Program-made: the position numbers and the translations under genes
The notes under the pieces: generated by a model
The model's input: the letters and a program-made list of their open reading frames with translations, nothing else
Told to the model about the DNA's origin: nothing
The model's database searches: none
Shown here: in pieces, positions 16,699 to 26,500 of the stretch
Layout of the letters: every line of letters starts with the position of its first letter
Position numbering within the stretch: the first letter of the stretch is position 1
Assembly: GCA_023269675.1 (NCBI GenBank)
Contig: JAHFSX010000013.1
Coordinates: forward strand, 90,676 to 154,675
Origin: Verrucomicrobiota bacterium
GTDB lineage: Bacteria; Verrucomicrobiota; Kiritimatiellia; RFP12; UBA1067
Length of the DNA stretch: 64,000 nucleotides
Direction: 5' to 3'

Positions 16699-19600
16699 CT
16701 ACCATGTCTCGAAAACGCCGAACCAGCGGCGGCTGTTCGAGTCGCTGCCGACGACCTTCAGCCGCAGCGGTTTGCCGGGCGTCACCTTCGACACCGGCAG
16801 GGTCAGCGTCAGCGTGCCGTATTCGGCCGTCGTCGCGTCGCGCACGTATTTCAGGCTGACCGTTCTCTCCGCATTGGCCCACGCCGCGTTCGTTTCGCTG
16901 ATGGCCGGCAGATCGAGCACCTTCTCGTCATTCACATGGAGCGCGAAACTTCCCTGCGGCTCCGCGAAGTAACCCATGCCGCCCTGCCAGACGACCGCAT
17001 ACTCCGCTTTCGACCCCGCCGCCTCCGGTACCGGTTGCGTTTCCCAGACCAGCTCGTTCTTGCCCCGCATCGCCCTCGCCACGTCGAGCTGGTTCACGCC
17101 CGGCGGCAGATTGTCGCGCCCGACGTCCCCTTCCCTGACCGTCTTGCGCCAGCCGTTACGGCTCCCGAACGTCAGCGCCACCTCCCCTTTGGGGTTGAAC
17201 GCGCCGGAGCGCGCGTACCGGACCATCCCGTCCAGCAGGCAGGTGCCTTCCGGCGTGCCCGAGAGCAGATCCAGACCGAACGTCATCAGCACGCAACCGG
17301 CGCCGACGCGCGCCTCGCCCGCATAGAGGAAATAGCCGTTGAGCCCCTCGCCCACGACCATCATCTCCTCGGGACGCATGCCCGCGAAAGGCAACAGCTT
17401 GCCCTGTTTCAGAATGCGGAACGACAAGGGCGACAGCGTGCCGTCATGCGGAAAATCGCCGAGCGCGGGATGCCTCGCAAAGGCCGTGCCCACCTGATTA
17501 CCCATCGACCACCAGCCCAGAGTGACATTCGGCTTGCCCTCCGTGCCGTTGATCAGAAGCACGCGCTTGCCCGCCGCGAGCGCGGGGCCGACCTCCGGCG
17601 CGCCGGCTTGCGAGATCAGGAGCCCCGCCTGTTCCGCGCCGGGCGTTCCAGCCGAGAGAAGCCCCGTGTAGAGCTTTTCCAGCGCGGGCAGCAGCGCCGG
17701 CGAGACGGCGATGCCGGCCCCGTCCGGCATCGCCCGTTTTGGAAACACCCAGAAGTCCCAGGTGTTGCGGACCGGCGGCTCGCGAGGACGCTCGCCCTCC
17801 AGAGCGGCACTCGGACTGTCGGTCACGACGGCTTCGAGGATGGCATGCATCGGCCCGGCGACGTCCGGCACAACGATCGCCGCTTCGGCCAACAGCCGCG
17901 TGCTGCCCAGTTCGACGTCGCCGGCCGCGCACCCGCCCTGCGCCAGCACCGCGCCACCCGCGCGCAGCGTCCACCGGAGCTGTGCCTGGCCCAGGCGCGA
18001 CTCCCCGTAATGCGTGATCCAGAAGCCGGCCTTGACCGCATCGCCCGACACCGCGACACGGGCTTCCGGCTCGGTCTTGAGCAAGAGCGCGCTCGGCCCG
18101 TTGAACCGGCGGAACGCCTCGGGTGTCGAGCCGTTCCGCTTCACCTCCCAGAACGCGTTGAACAACCCCTGGGCGCTGTAGGTCTGGCCCTGCTGGACGA
18201 CCACGTCGACGATGGTCCAAAAATCATAGCCGTCGCAGGCCGGATCCAGTCGCGCGGCCTCGATGCCTTGCTTCTGGTAAAAGCTCTGCAGGGCATGCGC
18301 CGCGTCCTGACACGCGTCGCCCCAGCGCCGGTCCAGCCCCGCCGCCGCTAGCCAACCGTCACGCGTGGCCAAGGTGACCGGCGGCAACATGGCGCCCGAG
18401 AAGCGCGGTTCCAGGCGCGGGTCCTGCTTGACGCACAGGTTCAGGTACTCGTGCGCGATGAACGGCGCATCACAGGCGAAACTCCCCGGAGCCCACACGT
18501 TAATCGGCCCGTTTCGAAAGTCCGAGTTCTCCGCCGTGTTGAAGGTCCCGTCCTGATGGATCGCCAGACGGTCGGGATCGAGCCGCTTGGCCAGCTTGTA
18601 AATTTCTTTGTCCAGCGGCTTTCCGAGCAGCCCCTCGTTGCCCGTGCAGTAGGTCGTGAACGACACGTGGCGGCGGTAGTGCTGATACAGTTCCGTCAGA
18701 TCCCGCATCGGATCGAAGGCGAACGCCTCGGTCGGATAGTCGCCGTAATAGGGCAGCTCGGGCTGGATCATGATCCCCGCCTCGTCCGCGGCTTCGAAGT
18801 ATTCCGGCAGCTCGCAGTGCGTGTGCAGTCGGACGTAGTTGAACCCCGCGGTGCGCGCGATCTTCAAATGGTGAAGGTGCTCCTCGCGCGAGGCGGGCGA
18901 GGCCAGCGTCAGCGGGTACACGAAATCGTCCCCGAAGCCGCGCGCGAAAAAGGGTTTTCCGTTGAGGAAGAAGCGGTCGCCGCGGACCTCGATCTTGCGC
19001 ACGCCGAACCGTTCGGTCCAGCCGTGGACAGGCGTGTCGCCGTCGCACAGCGTGATCTCCGCCACATAGAGGTCCGGCTGTTCCGGCGACCAGGCGCTAA
19101 AGGGATCAAGCTTGATCCGGCAAACAACATCGACGCTCTGCTTGCCGTTCCCGAACGACACCGATGCGGACGCCACGGAGGGCGTCCCTCCAGCATGAGG
19201 TGCCACTGGAGGGCGGACCTCCGTGTCCGCCGTCGTCACCTTCACCCGCAAAACCGGATGCTTCAATTTGCCCGCATCTGTGGCGAACGCCACCGTCGCA
19301 TGGACTTCCGCCTCCTGCTTGTCGAAATCGCCGCGCACCCACGCGTCGTCGATGCGCGTGTCAGGCGTGGCCTCGAGCTCCACATCGCGGTAGAGCCCGC
19401 CGAAGCGGTGGGTCGAACTGAACAGCCCTTTGCGGCTCGGCAGCGTGTTGTTGACCGCCGCAACCACCACGGCCTGCGTCCCGGCCTGAACGAGGTCGGT
19501 GATGTCGTACTTGTAGGTGCCGCAATAGTTGTCTATCCAAGCGACCGGCCGGCCGTTGACCCAGAACCATCCCTGCGAGCGCACGCCGCCGACTTTGAGC

Positions 19601-20043
19601 CACACCCGTTTCCCCTGCCACGCGGCGGGAATCTCGACGGTCTTGCGGCACCACGCCTCGCCCTGATAGATGTTGCGCAACGGTTTGGCGCAGTGGTCCC
19701 ACTTGCAGTCCCACGAGTCGCCCATGCCGGGCTCGCCCACGCCCTGCGCCTCCCAGCAGCCCGGCACCTGAATCTTCCGCGAGCCCGGCCACGGCTTGGC
19801 GTAGAACGCCCGCCAGCCCGGGTGACGCGAAGGGCCCACTTCTTTTGTGACGAACTCCCACTCGCCGCGCAGGGACACCACGTCTTGAAGCGGCGAGCGC
19901 ACGGCCGGGTTCACCACCGCCGACAGCGACTGGCGCCCGCCCCAGGTGTCAGCGCCGGAAAGCCAGGGCTCAGCGGCAGACGCCCATGCCGCACATACCA
20001 TAAAAACCGCCGTTGCAGCGCCCACAGTGTTCGTGATCTTCAT
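16699..20043 (-). CDS. Secreted GH2-family glycoside hydrolase (beta-galactosidase-like)
   Basis: 1,114 aa with a signal peptide (start 20043, GGGAG upstream; an upstream in-frame Met at 20088 lacks one). The N-terminal sugar-binding jelly roll contains VWLKVGGVRSQGWFWVNG, then an Ig-like domain, then the TIM barrel with FFARGFGDDF, FNYVRLHTHCELPEY and the acid/base motif TGNEG. The C-terminal extension ends GSDSNSRRWFGVFETW. It probably removes beta-linked galactose or related residues outside the cytoplasm, alongside GH106 and GH127 enzymes. Two dispersed DNA repeats are translated in frame: one in the Ig-like region (19166-19231) and one giving LEGERPREPP (17774-17806). The preserved reading frame suggests a functional gene that tolerates them. 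Confidence 0.85.
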   Translation of the reverse strand: MKITNTVGAATAVFMVCAAWASAAEPWLSGADTWGGRQSLSAVVNPAVRSPLQDVVSLRGEWEFVTKEVGPSRHPGWRAFYAKPWPGSRKIQVPGCWEAQGVGEPGMGDSWDCKWDHCAKPLRNIYQGEAWCRKTVEIPAAWQGKRVWLKVGGVRSQGWFWVNGRPVAWIDNYCGTYKYDITDLVQAGTQAVVVAAVNNTLPSRKGLFSSTHRFGGLYRDVELEATPDTRIDDAWVRGDFDKQEAEVHATVAFATDAGKLKHPVLRVKVTTADTEVRPPVAPHAGGTPSVASASVSFGNGKQSVDVVCRIKLDPFSAWSPEQPDLYVAEITLCDGDTPVHGWTERFGVRKIEVRGDRFFLNGKPFFARGFGDDFVYPLTLASPASREEHLHHLKIARTAGFNYVRLHTHCELPEYFEAADEAGIMIQPELPYYGDYPTEAFAFDPMRDLTELYQHYRRHVSFTTYCTGNEGLLGKPLDKEIYKLAKRLDPDRLAIHQDGTFNTAENSDFRNGPINVWAPGSFACDAPFIAHEYLNLCVKQDPRLEPRFSGAMLPPVTLATRDGWLAAAGLDRRWGDACQDAAHALQSFYQKQGIEAARLDPACDGYDFWTIVDVVVQQGQTYSAQGLFNAFWEVKRNGSTPEAFRRFNGPSALLLKTEPEARVAVSGDAVKAGFWITHYGESRLGQAQLRWTLRAGGAVLAQGGCAAGDVELGSTRLLAEAAIVVPDVAGPMHAILEAVVTDSPSAALEGERPREPPVRNTWDFWVFPKRAMPDGAGIAVSPALLPALEKLYTGLLSAGTPGAEQAGLLISQAGAPEVGPALAAGKRVLLINGTEGKPNVTLGWWSMGNQVGTAFARHPALGDFPHDGTLSPLSFRILKQGKLLPFAGMRPEEMMVVGEGLNGYFLYAGEARVGAGCVLMTFGLDLLSGTPEGTCLLDGMVRYARSGAFNPKGEVALTFGSRNGWRKTVREGDVGRDNLPPGVNQLDVARAMRGKNELVWETQPVPEAAGSKAEYAVVWQGGMGYFAEPQGSFALHVNDEKVLDLPAISETNAAWANAERTVSLKYVRDATTAEYGTLTLTLPVSKVTPGKPLRLKVVGSDSNSRRWFGVFETW
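17774..17806. repeat. Dispersed repeat read in frame within the GH2 gene (LEGERPREPP)
   Basis: The CTCGCCCTCCAGAG core belongs to the same CCCTCCAG-type family as 19166-19231 and 29943-30000. It is translated as LEGERPREPP inside a linker-like region of the GH2 protein. Confidence 0.5.
19166..19231. repeat. 66-bp imperfect palindrome inserted in frame in the GH2 gene
   Basis: The outer arms (GCGGAC...ACGGAGG and CCTCCGT...GTCCGC) and the inner CCCTCCAG/CTGGAGGG pair form a long imperfect hairpin of 66 bp, a multiple of 3. It encodes a Pro/Gly/Val-rich stretch in the Ig-like domain. A close relative lies between genes at 29943-30000. Confidence 0.65.
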
Positions 20044-20074
20044 GTCATCTCCCTCCGTCTCTCCGCCACCGGAC

Positions 20075-20132
20075 GGCGGGTTTTCCAACCCGCCGCCCCG
20101 CTGCGCGAACCCGGCGGACAGGCATGTCCGCC
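20075..20132. repeat. Two adjacent perfect 8-bp hairpins between GH2 and GH106 genes
   Basis: Arms 20075-20082/20087-20094 and 20113-20120/20125-20132 are each perfect with 4-base loops. Neither is followed by a T-run. The second has the GGCGGACA/TGTCCGCC core also seen in other intergenic palindromes here. The whole 20044-20179 interval holds no gene. Confidence 0.6.
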
Positions 20133-20179
20133 CTCCGGTCTTTCCGCCGGATGATCGGCCATCTTCACCGCACCGGCCT

Positions 20180-23100
20180 TCATTCAGAGGCCTGCAGCGC
20201 CACAGGTCCCAGCAATCCTGAACGGAACAGCGGCGTCGCGGTCGTGAACGCGTGATAGGTCGTCCACGTGTGCAAAGTCGCGCCTGCCACGCGCCCCTCG
20301 CCGATCAGGCGGTTGGCCCAGGTGTTGGCGACGCGCACCTCCAGCTCGTTGCGTCCCGGTCTCAGCGCCCGGGTGACGTCCACGCGGTAAGGCCGCGTCC
20401 AGGCCACGCCGCACGGCGTGCCGTTGACGCTCACCTCCGCGATCACCGCCACGCCTCCCAGATCAAGCCGCACGGCGCCCGAGGCGGGCGCGGCCCACTC
20501 GAACGCGGTCCGGTAGACCGCCGTGCCGGAGTAATGGCGGATGCCGGCCTCGGGACGCTTGGACCAATCCTCCAGCGCGGCGAAGGTCTCCGTCTCCGGC
20601 GCGCCCCAGCCGGGCGCGAACGAAACCTGCCAAGGCCCGGTCAGCGCCAGGGCGTCTTTGAAGGCCGGCTCGTTGCTCTTCGCGGTTCCGTCGGCGCCGG
20701 CGGCGAGGGCCTTGCGAAAAACCACGAAGACGGAGCCGGACGTTTCGAAGTGGAGCGGCACGCAGGTCCGACCGCCTGCCTGACGGAAAGCGGCCGCCTC
20801 ACGCGTCTGCCCCGTGACCGGATCCCAGATCTCGGGCAGCCGGTTGCTGACGCGGAAGCCCGCTTCGATATCCACGGCGCCATGGCCCTGGTTGGACAGG
20901 AAATAAAGATCCGTCTCGCCTTCGCGGCGGTGGATGGCGCGCACCTCGGCGTTGGCGTCATCGCAGGCGAAGGTGAAGTCCGGCGGCAGCGCCAGGGCGG
21001 CCAGCGCCTCCTGCACAGAAAGCCCGCAGAACACGCGCCCCTTGCCATAGGCGCGCTGTTTGACGGACAAGCCGTCGCACGCGCCCCACACCTCGTCGCC
21101 GATCGCGCGGACCTGCTCGTCACAGCGCGGATAGCCGCTCAGGCTCGGGCTGCGCCGCGGTTTCGGCCCCAGCACCGCCGCACCCGCACGCACCAGTTTA
21201 CGGAGCTTCGCCGCGGCCTCGGGCGTCAGGCGGTCCGAGTCGCGCAACACCAGCAGCCGGTAGGACGCGCCCTCCGGTCCCGCGAGCAGGCCGCGGCGCA
21301 CCGACAGCTCTTTGATCAGGAATTCAGCAGGCAGCAGGTCATACTCGTAGCCCTTCGGCAATTCCGGCCATTGGTCGGCGTTATTGCCTTTCGCGGCGAA
21401 GAAGTTGGGGATCGGCCCGGCCGGCTCCTCGCCATAAAAGTAGAGCACGTCGGCCACAGCCCGACCGCGCTGCAGCAGAAACTGGCAGCGCGACAGATAG
21501 GTGATCCACGCCCGCCCCGGCTCCCACCACGTCTGGCCGCGGCTGAAGGGCAGGCCGTATTTCCAGAAGGCCGGCCCGGGATAGAGCCGCGAAAGGTCCG
21601 GGTTGTGCGCATAGGTGTGGAAAACGATGCGGTTGATGCCCGCGCAGAGAAACGCGTCGCCGCCGGACTTGAGCGAGGCCGGGCAGCTGTTCCAGTCCGC
21701 GCCGCCCCCCTGCGTGAAGGCCTCCATCGCCACCACGGGCTTGCCCGCGAGATGCGCGGCCGACACCGCCTCGCGCATCGGCCGTCCGCCCTCCGTCATC
21801 GGGATGTCGGCGTGGAGATAGTGCTGCACCCCGTCCGCCACCATGACGCCCGCGCCGCAGCCGCCGCACGATTCGGCATACAGCTGCAGGCCGTGCTTAT
21901 GCGCCTGCCTGGCCAGCTCGCCGTAGAAATTTTCCGACACCAGATCGCTGCCCGTCTGCCGCACGTCGCGCAGAAAGCGGTCAGTGAGCTCGCGGCTCCC
22001 CACGACGAATCCGGCGAAGGCGGGGAGATAAGGCAACACGTCATACCCGCGCCGTTTGCGGAACGCGTCACGGAAAACCGGCGACCAGTTCTGTGTGCCC
22101 GCCTCCCAGCTGTCGACCAGCACGCCGGCCATGGCCCGGCTCTCGACCGCCCGGGCGTCCGCGATGACCGTGCCGACATAGCTGTCGAAGTGGAACGCCA
22201 CCGCCGTGGGGCTGAACTTGTCGCACTCCAGGCCCGACGCCTCCCTGGGCGCCGGAGCGTTGCGCTTGCCGGTGCTCCGGTAGCCGATGCGCAGCACCGT
22301 CCATGGGCCGGCGGGCGCAGCCCAGGCCAGGTTGCCCTGCGGATCGAGCTGTCCGGTGAGGTCGACCAGCTTGTCCGGCGCCACGGCGAGACCCGCTTCC
22401 GTCGGCAACGACGGCTCCGCGCACAGCGTCCGTCCCTCCTCCCCGATTTTGCTGAGGTGCCCGTCAATCACCGGTTGGGACGACCAAGCCACGCGGCGGA
22501 GCTTGAGCTTGGCAGGACCGCTCCACACGAGGCGGAAGAAGCGCGCGGTCGTCTGCGGCAGCGCGTGCGCCACGCTCGCCTCCGCGCAGTTGTAGACGCA
22601 GACATAGGTGGAGAGCTTGCACAGTTCGCGGAACGCGTGTCCGTCGTCGCTGACCCAGACGGCGGCGGCATGTTCCGGCGGCGCGATGCACGCTTTCGAG
22701 CCGGCGAGCTGCACGGAGCGGCAGGTGACGGGCGCGGGGAACTCGAACTGCACCCAGCCGGCCTGACCCTCCGCCACCTCCGCCGGAACGCCCTCCGCCT
22801 GCTTGGCTTCGGCCTCGCTGCGGACCAGCCCGGCCAGGTCAATCCCGGAGAAGCTGGAGGTGACCGCCGGCACGGGCAAGACGGGCGCGTCGGCATAGGC
22901 GGCCGGCGTGGGGAAGGCCAGCACCGCGATGTCGCGATAAAACGTCGGGCCTTTCTCGGGCCACGACGGCGGGGACTCCAGCCGCAGCGCCGCGCCGTTC
23001 GTCAGCGGGTGCGCGCTCCAGACCACATGCTGCATGCCCTTGTCGGGCGTGATCCAGGGCCCGCCGGCCGTGCTCCAGCCCGCGCAGTTCTCGGCGGTGA

Positions 23101-23443
23101 ACGCCAGGCCGAGCCGGTCGCAGGTCTGCAGCGCGAAACGCACCATCTCGTGCCACGCCGGGCTGAGGCAGGGCACCTCGGGGTTCGGCACGGGCGGGTA
23201 GTGTCCGACGGTGAACATGTGAACCCCGCCCAGGCCGATCCGCCGCATCGCCTCCAGCTCGGCGGCGATCCCCTCCTTGCCGATGTTGCCGTCCGCCCAG
23301 TGCCACCAGGTCTGCGGCCTGGCTGAAGGCGGCGGATCGATGAAGCCGGAGGCCAGCTCGTCCGACGCACGCAGCCCGCCGGCCATCGACACTCCGAGCG
23401 CCGCGGCCACTCCCAGCCCGAAAACTGATTGAAATGGTTTCAT
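20180..23443 (-). CDS. Secreted GH106-family alpha-L-rhamnosidase-like enzyme
   Basis: 1,087 aa with an N-terminal export signal (MKPFQSVFGLGVAAALGVSM). The opening of the mature protein, PPPSARPQTWWHWADGNIGKEGI, with GGVHMFTVGHY and FTAENCAGWSTAGGPW, is diagnostic of the GH106/PF17132 rhamnosidase-type family. The C-terminal ~150 residues form a jelly-roll sugar-binding domain (VRLDLGGVAVIAEVSVNG ... YRVDVTRAL). GH106 enzymes remove terminal alpha-L-rhamnose from pectin, rhamnogalacturonan or glycosides. It lies in a run of secreted glycan-active genes on the same strand, so co-expression with the GH2 gene is likely. Linkage specificity cannot be read from sequence. Confidence 0.88.
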   Translation of the reverse strand: MKPFQSVFGLGVAAALGVSMAGGLRASDELASGFIDPPPSARPQTWWHWADGNIGKEGIAAELEAMRRIGLGGVHMFTVGHYPPVPNPEVPCLSPAWHEMVRFALQTCDRLGLAFTAENCAGWSTAGGPWITPDKGMQHVVWSAHPLTNGAALRLESPPSWPEKGPTFYRDIAVLAFPTPAAYADAPVLPVPAVTSSFSGIDLAGLVRSEAEAKQAEGVPAEVAEGQAGWVQFEFPAPVTCRSVQLAGSKACIAPPEHAAAVWVSDDGHAFRELCKLSTYVCVYNCAEASVAHALPQTTARFFRLVWSGPAKLKLRRVAWSSQPVIDGHLSKIGEEGRTLCAEPSLPTEAGLAVAPDKLVDLTGQLDPQGNLAWAAPAGPWTVLRIGYRSTGKRNAPAPREASGLECDKFSPTAVAFHFDSYVGTVIADARAVESRAMAGVLVDSWEAGTQNWSPVFRDAFRKRRGYDVLPYLPAFAGFVVGSRELTDRFLRDVRQTGSDLVSENFYGELARQAHKHGLQLYAESCGGCGAGVMVADGVQHYLHADIPMTEGGRPMREAVSAAHLAGKPVVAMEAFTQGGGADWNSCPASLKSGGDAFLCAGINRIVFHTYAHNPDLSRLYPGPAFWKYGLPFSRGQTWWEPGRAWITYLSRCQFLLQRGRAVADVLYFYGEEPAGPIPNFFAAKGNNADQWPELPKGYEYDLLPAEFLIKELSVRRGLLAGPEGASYRLLVLRDSDRLTPEAAAKLRKLVRAGAAVLGPKPRRSPSLSGYPRCDEQVRAIGDEVWGACDGLSVKQRAYGKGRVFCGLSVQEALAALALPPDFTFACDDANAEVRAIHRREGETDLYFLSNQGHGAVDIEAGFRVSNRLPEIWDPVTGQTREAAAFRQAGGRTCVPLHFETSGSVFVVFRKALAAGADGTAKSNEPAFKDALALTGPWQVSFAPGWGAPETETFAALEDWSKRPEAGIRHYSGTAVYRTAFEWAAPASGAVRLDLGGVAVIAEVSVNGTPCGVAWTRPYRVDVTRALRPGRNELEVRVANTWANRLIGEGRVAGATLHTWTTYHAFTTATPLFRSGLLGPVALQASE

Positions 23444-23521
23444 GAGTTACCGGATTGCGGGAAGCGTCCGGGCGGGGTCACTCTGTCGCGACACCCGCTC
23501 CTTCTTTTGCGGCCTGCGCGC

Positions 23522-26500
23522 TTATTTTCCGGCGAGCACCAGCTTGGCGTGCGTGGCGTAAGCGCCGCGCGGATCGTCGGCATACGCGCGCAGCACCTTC
23601 TCGCCCCGGCCTTCGAAATCGCCCAGGTTGAACAGGGCGCGCGCCACCGCCAGCTCGCGCAGGCAGGCCGAGCGCTCCTTGTTGCCCTCCTCGTTCGAGT
23701 AGTTCGGAATCACGGGCAGCTTGGCCTGCATCCTGATCGCGAACCCGCTCACCCCCGGCTTGACCAGCAGCGCGCCCAGCGCGGGCGCGGCCGACTTGTC
23801 GCCGATCGACTCGAGCGCCATCGCCACCGCGCGGAAATGGGAGAACTCGTTGGTCGTGCAGAGCCCCTGCGTCTTTTCAAGCAGCGCCGGCAGCGCCTTC
23901 TGCGATTTCGCCCGTCCGAGCGCGATGATGTAGCTGTCCACCCAGCTCACGCTGCGGTTGAACTGTCCCATGCCGCGGTAGTTCCAGCCCTTGTCCCACG
24001 TCATGCCCTTGACCTTCTCGATCAGCTCGGCTTCACCGTCAGCATGCCCCATCATGGCCAGCACATGCGCGTAGTTGAACCGCGCCTCGGGCTTGCCCGC
24101 CTGACGGAAGGCGCCCTGGAGCAGCGGCACGCTGCGCGCGGGGTCGACCAGCACCACGGCTAGCCCCTCGTAGTTCTTGGCGAGCGACTGGACCGCCTTC
24201 GCGATCTTGGCGTCCGGGAGCGGGAAGGAGTCCTTCATCTTCAGCACCTCCGCCGGCAGGATCTTCATCTCGATCAGGTGACGCTGCAGCGCGGGCATGT
24301 CGACCTGGCGCACCGGCACCCCCGCCTTCACGGCCATCGCGGCCGCCACGCCCGCCGCGTAGCCCTGGTTCTGGACGTCCGGCTGCATGCGCAGGATCGG
24401 CATGGCGTCGCGGTGCGCGCTGATGCCCAGCCCCGTCACCAGCAGGCCGTCGAGCTTCTTGGGAAGCAGGCAGCGGTAAGGCAGGTTCACCTTCATGCCC
24501 TTGTGTCCGGGGTCCTCGATGAAGAACTGCGGATGCACGGTGTGCCCGTGCGAGTCGAAATTGCTGAAGGGCTGCACCACCACGTCCGGATAGGTGCGCT
24601 CGTTGACCACGTCCAGCGGCGACATGTAGAACGCGCCGACCAGGCGGCGGCGCTCGCGGCTGTTGATGACCTGCGCCTGGTCCCAGATCCCGTCGCGCAT
24701 GCTGAACCGCGAGCGCAGCGCGAAGAAGCAGAGGTCCGCGGCGTCGGTGTCGTCCAGGAAGCCGATGTCCGTGTTGGTGTAGCTCGCGCCCAGGTTGCGG
24801 GGCGTCTGTCCCACGCCCTGCAGCGCGACTTCCGCCGCGGTGATGAACTCGGTCTCCTCGCCCGCCAGCGCGGCCAGCTCGGCGTTGCCCGTGCTGTCGA
24901 TCGCCGCCTTGCAGCGGATCAGCCCGCGCTCGCCGTTGGGGGTCAGCACCACCACGGCTACGAGCTTCCCGTCCTCGACGATCACGCCGTTGACCATGGT
25001 GCCGTACCACACCTCGGCGCCGGCCTTGCGGTTCTGGCGGCGGTACCACTCCGACTTGCACTGGGAGAAGACCACGCCCGTCTCTTTCACGCCCTTGTCG
25101 ATCTCGCTGGTGAAGCCCACGCGGTTGCCCCAGTAGTAAATGCCGATCAGGCCGTCCGTCTCCACGCCGCCCATCTGATTGATGTACTCGCACACGATGG
25201 TCTTCGCGCCCTGCCGCGCCGCCGCTATGCCCGCCGGCGCGCCGCCCGTGCCCGCGCCCGCGACCAGCACGTCGCACTCCGCCAGCACCGGCAGCTCGCG
25301 CGCCTCGGCCCGCACGCTTCCCGAGGCGTTGCACAGATACCCCGGCAGCCCCAGCGCGTGCTCGCCCACCGCCACGCCCGCGCGCGGCGCCTTCAGGTTG
25401 CTGCCGACGCGCACGTCGGTCACGGCCGGCCGCTGCTTCGCCACGCGCGCGGCCTCGGCGCCGATCCTCTCGCCCAGCGCCATGAGGTTGCCCGGCTTCA
25501 TCACCTGCTCCGCCGCCTCGCGCGGCACGTCCGCCATGGCGCCGAGCACAAACAGGAACTCCGTGCCCGCGGGCTGGAAGACCTTCAGGTCCAGGGCGTC
25601 CACGCCCTGCCACGCCGCCTGCGACGAGGCCTGCCCCTTGATCAGATCGGGCGGCACAAAAGTCATCGAGTCCGCCGATTCCAGCTGCGACGGCACGAAT
25701 GTCAGGTCGCGGGCCTTCTGCTCGGCCTCCGCGAACGCGCGCTCCGAGCCGTCCTTCATCGGCAGGGTGATCTCGCACTCGAACATGCGTCCCTTGATGA
25801 ACTGCGGCATGCCTTTGGCGGGCTTGATCCCGGTCACGCGGGCGTCGAACAGGCCGAACAGCTCCTTCACCCGCACGCCCTCGGCGCGCGGCGCCTCTCC
25901 CGCCACCACCGTGCGCTTGAAGGTGTAATTGCCCGCGGGGAACGGCGTGGGCTGACCGCCCGCCGCCCGCGACAGCAGGCCGCGCTCGGTCGCGTCGATC
26001 ACCACCTTGGCCTTGATCACCTGCCGCCCGCTGCGGTCGGCTATCACCACGCCCGACAGCTTCCCGGACGCGTCGATCAGCGGCTCGGTCGCGTGCGCGC
26101 CGGTCAGGAACGGAATGTTCGCGTTCAGCAGCGCCTCGTCCAACGTCTTCTTCACCTTCAGCGGCGTGGTCCGCTCCGACACGCCCGCGACGGCGGCCGC
26201 ATCCCTCACCGGGTACACGTAGAACTCGCCCAGCAGCTGGCGGACGACGCCTTTGCCCTGGAGCGCCTGAACCTTCAGGTACCGGTACCGCCCCCGCAGC
26301 GGGACCGCGATCTCCGCGCACTCGCTGTTCGCGCCCGTGACGCGGTCCTTGCTGGAGCCGAGCGGTTTCCAGAGCTTGTTGTCCGCGCTGCCCTGCACCT
26401 GGATCTCGCCGGTCACGAAATCGCCGTCGCGCTCGAACACGCCCGCCACAAACTCGCCCAGCTCAATGACCGCGCCCAGATCCAGCGTGACCTCCACGTC

